From positions 1 through 19,568 of the forward strand of contig JBCBKU010000033.1 in the NCBI GenBank assembly GCA_038521345.1: a DNA stretch of 19,568 nt, given 5' to 3'. Below the pieces are notes generated by a model. It ran no database searches. It was not told where the DNA came from and worked only from the letters and a program-made list of their open reading frames with translations. The position numbers and the translations under genes were made by a program. Within the stretch, counting starts at the first letter, position 1, and every line of letters starts with the position of its first letter. The stretch is from JBCBKU01 sp038521345 (lineage in GTDB: Bacteria; Pseudomonadota; Alphaproteobacteria; Rhodobacterales; Rhodobacteraceae). Of this stretch, positions 1-6,295 are shown piece by piece.

Positions 1-93
1 CGCATGGCAATTGGCGTTGCCGCCCTGCCCTACAACGTCGCCGCCGAGGTCGAGGCCGTCTTCGCGCTTCACCAATCCGATATCGGCTCATAA
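1..93 (+). CDS. C-terminal end of a probable class V aminotransferase / cysteine desulfurase-like protein (partial)
   Basis: Only about 30 codons are present. They are open at the left edge and end at TAA 91-93. The visible tail contains a RMAIGVAALPYN segment followed by an acidic, helical stretch (AAEVEAVFALH). This resembles the C-terminus of fold-type I class V PLP enzymes (SufS/isopenicillin-epimerase-like), in which an R-x-S/G-x-x-x-YN motif precedes a short E-V-D/E helix. The family call is an inference from that short pattern. The catalytic lysine and the rest of the enzyme lie outside the window, so substrate cannot be judged. It is unlikely to be the large acetolactate synthase subunit despite sitting before ilvN, because the tail does not look like IlvI/IlvB. 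The gap to ilvN is 69 bp. Confidence 0.45.
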   Translation, partial: RMAIGVAALPYNVAAEVEAVFALHQSDIGS

Positions 94-113
94 GCACACC
101 CGCGAACCACGCA

Positions 114-134
114 TCCCTACAGGTGCTGTAGGGG
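114..134 (+). other. Stem-loop in the ilvN leader
   Basis: CCCTACA (115-121) and TGTAGGG (127-133) form a perfect 7-bp inverted repeat around a GGTGC loop. A further U-G pair (114/134) extends it. It lies between the upstream stop and the ilvN Shine-Dalgarno region, with its 3' arm about 29 nt before the ATG. No U-run follows, so it is not a typical intrinsic terminator. It may be a leader hairpin, a processing site or an operator. Confidence 0.45.
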
Positions 135-162
135 ACAGACAGACGAAGGACCGAGAACCGCC

Positions 163-726
163 ATGGCTGCTCTGAAAATCAAAAAAGGCTCGTCGAGGCA
201 TTCGGCCTACGACCTGCGCGACCCCAATGCCGAGGCCGTGGAGCGCCATACGCTCGCTGTCATTGTCGACAACGAGGCGGGCGTTCTGGCGCGCGTCATC
301 GGGCTCTTTTCGGGGCGGGGCTACAACATTGAAAGCCTCACGGTCGCCGAGGTCGATCACGAAGGCCACCGGTCGCGCATCACCATCGTCACGACCGGGA
401 CGCCATCGGTCATCGACCAGATCGAAGCGCAGCTCGGACGCATCGTCCCGGTGCACGAGGTTCATGACCTTACCGTGGACGGCCCCTCGGTCGAGCGCGA
501 ACTGGCGCTCTTCAAGGTACGCGGCGATGGCGAAAAACGGATCGAAGCGCTGCGACTGGGCGAGATCTTCCGGGCCAACGTCGTCGATTCCACGCTACAA
601 AGCTTCGTCTTCGAAGTGACTGGCACACCAGAGAAAATTGATGCGTTCGCGGATCTGATGCGGCCCCTTGGCCTGGTGGAGCTGGCCCGGACCGGCGTCG
701 CCGCGCTGAAACGCGGTGCGGACTGA
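163..726 (+). CDS. ilvN: Acetolactate synthase small (regulatory) subunit
   Basis: The product is the 187-residue regulatory subunit of acetohydroxyacid synthase, which catalyses the first common step of valine, leucine and isoleucine synthesis. The subunit activates the large subunit and confers valine feedback inhibition. Residues about 28-102 form the N-terminal ACT domain, with HTLAVIVDNEAGVLARVIGLF and the GRGYNIESL segment followed by the HRSRITIVTTG strand. These are hallmarks of IlvN/IlvH. The C-terminal ALS small-subunit domain follows, with FEVTGTPEKIDAF near residues 148-160. An N-terminal extension of about 25 residues before the ACT domain is usual for alphaproteobacterial members. 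The start ATG has a GAAGGA-type ribosome binding site about 12 nt upstream. Unusually, the large subunit gene is not immediately upstream, or the partial gene separates the two. Confidence 0.93.
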   Translation: MAALKIKKGSSRHSAYDLRDPNAEAVERHTLAVIVDNEAGVLARVIGLFSGRGYNIESLTVAEVDHEGHRSRITIVTTGTPSVIDQIEAQLGRIVPVHEVHDLTVDGPSVERELALFKVRGDGEKRIEALRLGEIFRANVVDSTLQSFVFEVTGTPEKIDAFADLMRPLGLVELARTGVAALKRGAD

Positions 727-732
727 CAAGGT

Positions 733-785
733 GGACGGCCCACGCTGGGAAGGGTGGGTACCTGGGGAAGGAGCGTGGACCGTCC
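733..785. terminator. Long dyad between the convergent ilvN and EF-hand genes (possible bidirectional terminator)
   Basis: GGACGGCCCACGCT (733-746) is complementary to AGCGTGGACCGTCC (772-785) at 13 of 14 positions, with a loop of about 25 nt. In the minus-strand RNA the mismatch becomes a G-U pair, so the fold is slightly better for transcripts of the EF-hand gene. It begins 7 nt after the ilvN stop and ends 10 nt before the EF-hand stop, which is the place expected for a shared terminator. Neither side has a clear U-tract, so mechanism and efficiency are uncertain. Confidence 0.5.
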
Positions 786-794
786 TGGGCGACC

Positions 795-1037
795 TTAGCC
801 GTCTGTTGCCGGGATGATCCCGGCTTCCTGGGCCGCGGCCAACTCTTCTTCGTCGAGCGTGCCGTCACCATTCACGTCAACGGCAATGAACGCCTCTTCG
901 GTGAGCGTGGGCACGGCGGTCAGCATTTCGTCGAACGAGTACACCCCGTCGCCATCGGTATCGATCATGCTCTGTGCCAGCGCCGGGGCGCCCATGGTGA
1001 GTGCGGCGATCGCCGCGATGCCTGTCATCCGCTTCAT
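795..1037 (-). CDS. Small secreted EF-hand calcium-binding protein
   Basis: This is an 80-residue exported protein carrying two EF-hand loops. An N-terminal signal peptide (KRM, a hydrophobic stretch of about 15 residues, then APALAQ as a likely signal peptidase I site) is followed by two loops. The first is DTDGDGVYSFDE and the second is DVNGDGTLDEEE. Both have Asp/Asn at positions 1, 3 and 5, Gly at 6 and Glu at 12, so both look competent to bind Ca2+. I chose the internal ATG at 1035-1037 because AAGGAAG (1042-1048) sits about 4-6 nt upstream and a signal peptide begins there. The upstream in-frame ATG gives a non-signal extension. The gene is divergent from the ECF sigma gene across about 257 bp. 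Function is unknown: it could be a periplasmic calcium buffer or sensor. A regulatory link to the sigma factor is inference only. Confidence 0.85.
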   Translation of the reverse strand: MKRMTGIAAIAALTMGAPALAQSMIDTDGDGVYSFDEMLTAVPTLTEEAFIAVDVNGDGTLDEEELAAAQEAGIIPATDG

Positions 1038-1294
1038 GGATCTTCCTTTCTGTTTTGTCCGAAGGCATTCCATGGCCTTCACCTGGGTAAGAGCCGCGGG
1101 GCCCGACTTTCATCCCTTGGGCGGTTACCAAGCGCACGAAGCCGCGACGCCTTGCCGATCACGCGGGCAATCCCGCGCGAAAGCCCGCCGAGGCAACGGT
1201 TTCGAGTGTTCGTGACGGGACAAACCCGAGTGTTCTGTGTCATGCCAATGGCATCGGGGACGCTGCTGAACCCCGGCCTTAGGAGTATCACCCT
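1038..1294. promoter_or_regulatory. Divergent intergenic region of the EF-hand and ECF sigma genes, with a repeated 9-mer and a palindrome
   Basis: The 257-bp gap must hold promoters for both divergent genes. CGAGTGTTC occurs twice in direct orientation, at 1203-1211 and 1227-1235, 24 bp apart. A 13-bp perfect palindrome ATGCCA-A-TGGCAT lies at 1242-1254. Both are close to the sigma gene, whose Shine-Dalgarno AGGAG is at 1281-1285. They are candidate operator or promoter elements, for example for autoregulation. I cannot assign -35/-10 boxes with confidence, and no small gene is evident in the gap. Confidence 0.4.
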
Positions 1295-1792
1295 ATGACG
1301 CCTGCCCGCGCGGACGCGCTGGTTGCCCTTCGCCCACGGCTTCTGCGCCGTGCACGGCGCTATGTGGCGACCAAGGACGCGGCCGAGGATCTGGTTCAAG
1401 AGGCGCTGTTGCGAGTGTGGGCCCGGGCCCGCGAACTGGACGAGATCGACGATCTGGAACCCTATGTGATCGTGGCGATGCGCAATCTGGCGCGGCGGCG
1501 GCGCACGACGGATCTGCCGCTGGATGCGGCTTCAGATGCGGGGGTCGAGGGGAGTCAGGAAGCACGCGTCGCCACCACCGAGGTGCTGACGGCCATGGAG
1601 CATCTTCCGGCCCATCAGGCGCTTTTGCTGCGGGACCACGCGATCGACGGGGTTAGCTTCTCGGATCTGGCGCGGCGCCACGGCCTCCCGATCGGAACCG
1701 TGATGAGCCGGGTGGCGCGTGCCCGCGCAAACCTCCGGTCGGAACTCGGGATTGCGCCGAAAAAGGAAGCAGCGGGGGCAACCCGCTCCTAG
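1295..1792 (+). CDS. ECF-type RNA polymerase sigma-70 factor
   Basis: The 165-residue protein has the two-domain layout of extracytoplasmic-function sigma factors. Region 2 is at about residues 10-70 and includes AAEDLVQEALLRVWARA, the -10 recognition/core-binding helix. Region 4 is at about residues 100-155: a LPAHQALLLRDHAIDG segment, then the helix-turn-helix SFSDLARRHGLPIGTVMSRV for -35 recognition. There is no region 1 or 3 and no extra C-terminal sensor domain. The ATG has a clear AGGAG 9 nt upstream. No anti-sigma factor (NepR, ChrR, zinc anti-sigma or FecR type) adjoins it. It is flanked by a divergent EF-hand gene and a tail-to-tail lipoprotein gene. The ECF class is not identifiable by eye, and nothing visible supports EcfG. 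Confidence 0.88.
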   Translation: MTPARADALVALRPRLLRRARRYVATKDAAEDLVQEALLRVWARARELDEIDDLEPYVIVAMRNLARRRRTTDLPLDAASDAGVEGSQEARVATTEVLTAMEHLPAHQALLLRDHAIDGVSFSDLARRHGLPIGTVMSRVARARANLRSELGIAPKKEAAGATRS

Positions 1793-2025
1793 CGGCCGAA
1801 TCCACGGAAGAAAGACCGGATCTGCGCGTCGGATCGGTCGCTCGTGTTGTAGCCAAGGATACGGCCCGCTTCCGCGGGACTAAGCGACGAGGGATTGATC
1901 GTGACGCCAAAACGGTCTGCCTTGCGCGCTGCGCTTAGCTGCAGGCTTTCGACCCCGGACCCACCTCCAGAACAGGCGGCGAGGGCCCCAAAGAGGACGA
2001 CAAAAAGTGGAACAGTCCGGCGCAT
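1789..2025 (-). CDS. Small putative lipoprotein, function unknown
   Basis: This is a 78-residue protein. The N-terminus MRRTVPLFVVLFGALAAC has a basic n-region, a hydrophobic core and a lipobox-like LAAC. Lipidation of Cys18 and anchoring to the inner or outer membrane are therefore likely. A GGGSG linker follows. The mature part (about 55 residues) contains a SLSPAEAGRILGYNTSDRSD segment and a C-terminal RSFFRGFGR that I do not recognise. The internal ATG 2023-2025 was chosen because GGGAG lies just upstream (about 2033-2037) and the signal sequence starts there. Its TAG stop (1789-1791) overlaps the sigma factor TAG (1790-1792) within a single CTAG, so the two genes overlap by 4 bp tail to tail. 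No transmembrane helix beyond the signal is visible. Confidence 0.7.
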   Translation of the reverse strand: MRRTVPLFVVLFGALAACSGGGSGVESLQLSAARKADRFGVTINPSSLSPAEAGRILGYNTSDRSDAQIRSFFRGFGR

Positions 2026-2052
2026 CGGTGTCTCCCGTTCGGCAATGATCTC

Positions 2053-2076
2053 GTGATGGCCCATGGCGGGCCACAC
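2053..2076 (-). other. Stem-loop upstream of the lipoprotein gene
   Basis: TGGCCC (2057-2062) and GGGCCA (2068-2073) pair around a 5-nt loop. After one bulged base the stem continues with GTG (2053-2055) and CAC (2074-2076). It lies about 28 nt upstream of the lipoprotein ATG on the transcribed strand. It could be a leader structure or an operator. No function is known. Confidence 0.35.
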
Positions 2077-2128
2077 GGTCCACTCACATCTGGGCGCGCC
2101 GGGCGTGATCGCAACCGCACCAAGGCCC

Positions 2129-2158
2129 AAAAGAAAATCGGGGGGCCGTAGCCCCCCG
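2129..2158 (-). terminator. Rho-independent terminator downstream of nrdJ
   Basis: CGGGGGGC (2139-2146) and GCCCCCCG (2151-2158) form a perfect 8-bp GC stem with a CGTA tetraloop. On the minus strand the stem is followed at once by GATTTTCTTTT. This is a textbook intrinsic terminator for minus-strand transcription coming from nrdJ. It isolates nrdJ from the lipoprotein gene that starts at 2025. The nrdJ stop is about 190 nt upstream, so the 3' untranslated region would be unusually long. Confidence 0.8.
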
Positions 2159-2344
2159 TCTGAGTTTCGCTGATCAGGCTCGTTCTGTGTACCGCCCGGT
2201 TTCTGCCTGCGGCCTGACCCGCGTCAGGGGCGAGCGCACCCGCCCCGTGTTCCGCTCAGCCGCGAAGCGCCTGAGCGGAGGTCGGATAGAGTGGATTGCG
2301 CAGCAATCTGCAGAGTCCGACCTCCCTATCCAAACGTGTTGTCG
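2159..2344. repeat. Hairpin-rich stretch in the nrdJ 3' untranslated region
   Basis: No gene is credible here, but three perfect inverted repeats lie almost end to end. CCTGAC/GTCAGG is at 2213-2228 and CCGCTCAG/CTGAGCGG at 2252-2278. GGAGGTCGGA/TCCGACCTCC spans 2277-2325 and itself encloses GATTGC-GCA-GCAATC at 2294-2308. A competing GGGGCG/CGCCCC pair lies at 2227-2246. In the largest element three of the opposed non-Watson-Crick positions are G-U only in plus-strand RNA, so the fold would be better on that strand. It could be a dispersed intergenic palindromic element, a structured nrdJ 3' UTR, or a small RNA. The sequence alone does not decide. Confidence 0.5.
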
Positions 2345-5300
2345 TTATGAGCATCCGCTTGTTGCCCCGCACGTGTTGCACTTCATGCAGGTTCCGTTGC
2401 GGACCAGCGTGTAGTTGCCGCATTCACCGCAGGGGTCACCTTCATAGCCCTGCATTTTGGCCTTGGCGGATGCGTCAATCTGAACGCTGCCGGTGGACAA
2501 CGCGGTCGATGCCCCGTTGGCTTCGGCCGCCGCGGCTGGCACCAGAGTTTGGAGCGCGACCTGTGGATCGAGTTCGCCGTCGAAGGCCACGGCCCCCGCC
2601 CCGCCCTGCAGCACGACCAGTTCCTGCGGCACACGCTTTCGGAGATACCCGGTCGACGTGATCTGCTTCAGGACCTCGAGCGATTTGGTCGCGGCGCTCT
2701 CGGTCGGGACCGATACGTTCGACACACCCTCTTCCTCGCCGCGACCGAGATCGTCGAAATGCGTTCCCTCGGGCTGGACATGGGCAAGGTCCGTGCGATC
2801 GAGATAGCTGACCGCGAGTTCCCGGAAGATGTAGTCAAGGATCGAGGTGGCGTTCTTGATCGTCTCGTTGCCTTGCACCATCCCTGCCGGTTCGAACCGG
2901 GTGAACGTGAACTGGTCCACGAACCGGTCAAGCGGCACGCCGTATTGAAGACCGATCGATACTGCGATGGCGAAATTGTTCATCATCGCCCGGAAACCGG
3001 CGCCTTCCTTGTGCATGTCGATGAAGATCTCGCCCAGCGAGCCGTCGGTGTACTCGCCCGTGCGGAGGTAGACCTTGTGCCCCCCGACCGTCGCCTTCTG
3101 GGTATAGCCCCGGCGGCGTTCGGGCAGCTTCTCGCGGTGGCTGCGCACAATCTCTTTGACGACCACCTTCTCGACGATCTTCTCGGCGATGATTTGCGCC
3201 TTCTCGGTCGGCGTGCCGCTTTCAAGGGTCTCAAGCGCCTCGTCATCGTCCTCAACCAAGGCTGCCGCCAAAGGCTGGCTGAGCTTCGACCCATCGCGAT
3301 AAAGCGCGTTTGCCTTGACCCCAAGCCGGTGCGACAGCTCATAGGCCGCCTGACAATCGGCGATCGTTGCGTCGTTCGGCATGTTGATCGTCTTCGAGAT
3401 CGCGCCCGAAATGAACGATTGTGCCGCGGCCATCATGGTGATGTGGCTTTCAACGCTCAGGAACCGCTTGCCCTTCTTCCCGCAGGGGTTGGCGCAGTCG
3501 AAGATGGCGTAATGCTCTTCCTTGAGGAACGGCGCACCTTCAAGCGTCATGGTTCCGCAAACATGGTCGTTCGCCGCTTCAACATCCGCCTTCGAGAAGC
3601 CCAGATGCTTCAGAAGGTCGAAGGTGGGATCGGCAAGTTTCTCGGTCGGAATGCCAAGCGTCCCGGTGCAGAACTCTTCGCCCAGTGTCCACTGGTTGAA
3701 GACGAACCGGATATCGAAGGCCGACGGCAGCGCCGCCTCGATCTTGTCGATCTCCGCCTGGCCGAAGCCATGGCCGATCAGCGCCGTGTGGTTGATGCCC
3801 GGGGCATTGCCCAGCGTGCCATGGCCGACGGCGTAGGAGACAATTTCTTCGATCTGGGCGGGAGAATACCCAAGCGTCTCAAGCGCCGCCGGCACCGAGC
3901 GGTTGATGATCTTGAAGTATCCACCGCCCGCGAGCTTCTTGAACTTCACAAGTGCGAAGTCCGGCTCGATGCCCGTTGTGTCGCAATCCATCACCAAGCC
4001 GATCGTGCCTGTGGGCGCAATCACCGTGGCTTGCGCATTGCGATAGCCGTTCTGCTCTCCGAGGGTCAGCGCCTCGTCCCACGACGCCTTGGCCAGGTCC
4101 ACCAGCCGTGCGTCCGGGCAATTGGCGTGATCCAGCGGCACGGGCGTCACGTTCATCGACTCATAGCCGTCCGCTTCGCCGCGCGCCGCACGCCGATGGT
4201 TCCGCATCACTCGCAGCATGTGCTCGGCGTTGCGTTCGTATCCCGGGAAGCTCCCGACCTCGCCGGCGATCTCGGCCGAGGTGGCATAAGCCACGCCGGT
4301 CATGATCGCAGTCAGGGCACCGCAAAGCGCACGGCCCTCGGGCGAGTCGTAGCTGTAGCCCATGTTCATCAGAAGCCCGCCGATATTGGCATAGCCAAGA
4401 CCGAGCGTGCGGAAGTCGTAGCTGAGCTGCGCGATTTCCTTCGACGGGAACTGGGCCATCATCACGCTGATTTCCAGAGTCAGCGTCCAGAGCCGTGAAG
4501 CGTGCACGAAATCCTCTGCCTGAAACACACCGTCCTTGTAGAAGGTCAGCAGGTTCATAGAGGCGAGGTTGCATGCCGTGTCGTCGAGGAACATGTACTC
4601 GGAGCACGGGTTCGATCCGCGGATCTCACCGTCTTCCGGGCAGGTGTGCCACGCATTGACCGTGTCGTGGTACTGGATGCCGGGATCGGCGCAAGCCCAC
4701 GCGGCATGACCGATCTGTTCCCAGAGATCCCGCGCCTTGACCGTTTTGGACACCTTGCCGTCGGTGCGGCGCACCAGCTCCCAGTCGGCGTCGTCCTCGA
4801 CCGCCTTCAGAAAGCTGTCGGTGACACGGACCGAGTTGTTCGAGTTCTGGCCCGAAACCGAGCTGTAGGCTTCGCTGTCCCAATCGGTGTCGTAGGTCGG
4901 GAACTCGATCGAAGAATAGCCCTGGCGCGCGTATTGCAGGACCCGGTTCACGTAGGTTTCAGGGATCGCGACCTTCTTTGCGGCTCGGATTGCCGTCTTC
5001 AGACCCCCGTTCACCTTGGGATCGAAGGCATCGTCTTCGGCGCCATCCCACGAACGGATCGCGGTGAAGATCTCGTTCAGATGCGCCTCGTGCATCTTCG
5101 AGCCGGCGACAAGGCTTGCCACCTTCTGCTCTTCCTTGACCTTCCAGTTGATGAAATCCTCGATATCCGGATGGTCGGCGTCGCAGATCACCATCTTCGC
5201 CGCACGCCGGGTCGTTCCTCCGGACTTGATCGCGCCCGCGGCGCGGTCACCGATCTTGAGAAAGCCCATGAGACCGGACGACTTGCCGCCGCCGGACAGG

Positions 5301-6031
5301 CGCTCGCCTTCCCCGCGGAGACTGGAGAAGTTCGTGCCCGTGCCCGACCCGTACTTGAAAAGCCGCGCTTCACGGACCCAGAGATCCATGATCCCGCCTT
5401 CGTTCACCAGATCGTCGGCAACGGACTGGATGAAGCAGGCATGGGGCTGAGGATGCTCATAAGCGGACTTTGACTTCGTCAGCTTGCCTGTCGCCGGGTC
5501 AACGTAGAAATGCCCCTGGCTCGGCCCATCGATGCCGTAGGCCCAGTGCAGACCTGTGTTGAACCATTGGGGCGAATTTGGAGCAGCGCGCTGGGTCGCC
5601 AGCATGAAGCGCATCTCGTCGAAATACGCTTGGGCGTCGGCTTCCGAGGAGAAATAGCCGCCCTTCCAGCCCCAATAAGTCCACGCACCGGCCAGCCGGT
5701 CGAACACCTGACGGGCCGAGGTTTCACCGCCATAGCGCTCGTCCTCGGGAAGCTTGGCCAGAGCCGCCTCGTCGGCGACGGAACGCCATAGGAATTCAGG
5801 AACGCCCTTCTCGCGCACCTTCTTGAGCTGTGCCGGAACACCGGCCTTACGAAAGTATTTCTGCGCGATCACGTCGGATGCCACCTGGCTCCACGTGTCG
5901 GGCACCTCGACAGCATCCAGACGGAAAACGATCGTGCCGTCCGGATTCCGAATTTCCGATGTCGTCGTGGTAAAGCTCAGCGCCGCGTAGGCGTCTTGTC
6001 CAGCTTCGGTGAAGGTACGTTCGATTTTCAT
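2345..6031 (-). CDS. nrdJ: Adenosylcobalamin-dependent (class II) ribonucleoside-diphosphate reductase
   Basis: The 1,228-residue enzyme reduces ribonucleotides to deoxyribonucleotides with a cobalamin-generated thiyl radical, and it works with or without oxygen. The catalytic triad motif NPCSE is at residues 474-478, so Cys476 is the thiyl radical site. Cys199 (in HACFIQ) and Cys487 (in TACNLAS) match the redox-active pair. The 11-residue spacing between the thiyl Cys and the second redox Cys fits the family. GSGTGTNFSS (228-237) and APTGTIGLVMDCD belong to the barrel substrate region. The C-terminal region carries the TSCPD-type domain and ends in a Cys-rich tail (CGECG, CMKC, CGATSGC) that resembles a zinc ribbon and redox tail. 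The ATG at 6029-6031 fits the family start MKIERTF; the frame stays open for 28 codons upstream. A GGCGGGG precedes the start. It is flanked by NrdR-box-like sites upstream and an intrinsic terminator downstream. Confidence 0.96.
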   Translation of the reverse strand: MKIERTFTEAGQDAYAALSFTTTTSEIRNPDGTIVFRLDAVEVPDTWSQVASDVIAQKYFRKAGVPAQLKKVREKGVPEFLWRSVADEAALAKLPEDERYGGETSARQVFDRLAGAWTYWGWKGGYFSSEADAQAYFDEMRFMLATQRAAPNSPQWFNTGLHWAYGIDGPSQGHFYVDPATGKLTKSKSAYEHPQPHACFIQSVADDLVNEGGIMDLWVREARLFKYGSGTGTNFSSLRGEGERLSGGGKSSGLMGFLKIGDRAAGAIKSGGTTRRAAKMVICDADHPDIEDFINWKVKEEQKVASLVAGSKMHEAHLNEIFTAIRSWDGAEDDAFDPKVNGGLKTAIRAAKKVAIPETYVNRVLQYARQGYSSIEFPTYDTDWDSEAYSSVSGQNSNNSVRVTDSFLKAVEDDADWELVRRTDGKVSKTVKARDLWEQIGHAAWACADPGIQYHDTVNAWHTCPEDGEIRGSNPCSEYMFLDDTACNLASMNLLTFYKDGVFQAEDFVHASRLWTLTLEISVMMAQFPSKEIAQLSYDFRTLGLGYANIGGLLMNMGYSYDSPEGRALCGALTAIMTGVAYATSAEIAGEVGSFPGYERNAEHMLRVMRNHRRAARGEADGYESMNVTPVPLDHANCPDARLVDLAKASWDEALTLGEQNGYRNAQATVIAPTGTIGLVMDCDTTGIEPDFALVKFKKLAGGGYFKIINRSVPAALETLGYSPAQIEEIVSYAVGHGTLGNAPGINHTALIGHGFGQAEIDKIEAALPSAFDIRFVFNQWTLGEEFCTGTLGIPTEKLADPTFDLLKHLGFSKADVEAANDHVCGTMTLEGAPFLKEEHYAIFDCANPCGKKGKRFLSVESHITMMAAAQSFISGAISKTINMPNDATIADCQAAYELSHRLGVKANALYRDGSKLSQPLAAALVEDDDEALETLESGTPTEKAQIIAEKIVEKVVVKEIVRSHREKLPERRRGYTQKATVGGHKVYLRTGEYTDGSLGEIFIDMHKEGAGFRAMMNNFAIAVSIGLQYGVPLDRFVDQFTFTRFEPAGMVQGNETIKNATSILDYIFRELAVSYLDRTDLAHVQPEGTHFDDLGRGEEEGVSNVSVPTESAATKSLEVLKQITSTGYLRKRVPQELVVLQGGAGAVAFDGELDPQVALQTLVPAAAAEANGASTALSTGSVQIDASAKAKMQGYEGDPCGECGNYTLVRNGTCMKCNTCGATSGCS

Positions 6032-6189
6032 TTGCCCCGCCTTTTTCAACGTCCGCCCCGGTGTTCCGGGTTCGGTCTTCGCGCCGGTCAGCAGAAGGGC
6101 GGCACAAGGCGGCACGGGGCGGTGCTGCTATCCGCCCTGCCCCCGGATCGTGGGGCGATGGTGCCTGATCTCCCTGTCCCTGCCCGCTA
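6032..6189 (-). promoter_or_regulatory. Long GC-rich nrdJ leader
   Basis: About 158 bp separate the nrdJ ATG from the nearer NrdR-like box. The stretch includes a tandem repeat of GGCGGCAC (6098-6105 and 6108-6115, plus-strand reading) next to GTGCTGC (6122-6128), which can pair with either copy. There is no convincing short open frame with a ribosome binding site of its own. I see no B12-box consensus. The leader may hold mutually exclusive hairpins, but one mismatch on the transcribed strand weakens them. Confidence 0.3.
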
Positions 6190-6205
6190 CCACTAAATCT
6201 AGTGT
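6190..6205 (-). promoter_or_regulatory. NrdR box 1-like operator upstream of nrdJ
   Basis: Read on the minus strand the site is ACACTAGATTTAGTGG. It matches the NrdR consensus ACACWATATATWGTGT at 13 of 16 positions and has perfect CACTA/TAGTG arms. NrdR is the conserved repressor of ribonucleotide reductase genes and normally binds paired boxes. A second, weaker box begins exactly 31 bp away, the usual spacing. Confidence 0.7.
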
Positions 6206-6220
6206 TCCGCCGACCGGCCA

Positions 6221-6236
6221 ACACAAACTGGCGTAA
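6221..6236 (-). promoter_or_regulatory. NrdR box 2-like operator (degenerate)
   Basis: ACACAAACTGGCGTAA (plus-strand reading) keeps the ACACAA arm of the NrdR consensus but only about 9 of 16 positions overall. Its start is 31 bp from the start of box 1, about three helical turns, as found for paired NrdR boxes. A TTGACG (minus strand, 6249-6254) lies about 17 bp upstream of a position inside this box. If that is the -35, bound NrdR would cover the -10 region. Confidence 0.45.
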
Positions 6237-6247
6237 CAGCGGCGTGA

Positions 6248-6295
6248 CCGTCAACAAAAAGTTTCACCCGACGATACAGTTTTTTGTCTTGACGG
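6248..6295. repeat. Imperfect inverted repeat upstream of nrdJ
   Basis: CCGTCAACAAAAA (6248-6260) is complementary to TTTTTGTCTTGACGG (6281-6295) over 13 bp with a two-base bulge. It encloses about 20 nt. Each arm contains TTGACGG, a good -35-like hexamer, pointing outward in opposite directions. It could be an operator of a dimeric regulator, a pair of divergent promoter elements, or a weak terminator for the sulfotransferase mRNA. The stem is AT-rich. Confidence 0.5.

Noticed and set aside
2549..4498. 649-codon open frame on the plus strand
   Set aside because: It lies wholly antisense to nrdJ, whose motifs are unmistakable. The product is rich in Arg, Leu, Asp and Val without any recognisable domain, as expected for the mirror frame of a high-GC gene.
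4502..5473. 323-codon open frame on the plus strand
   Set aside because: It is antisense to the catalytic part of nrdJ and in the same mirror register as the preceding one. No ribosome binding site or domain is visible.
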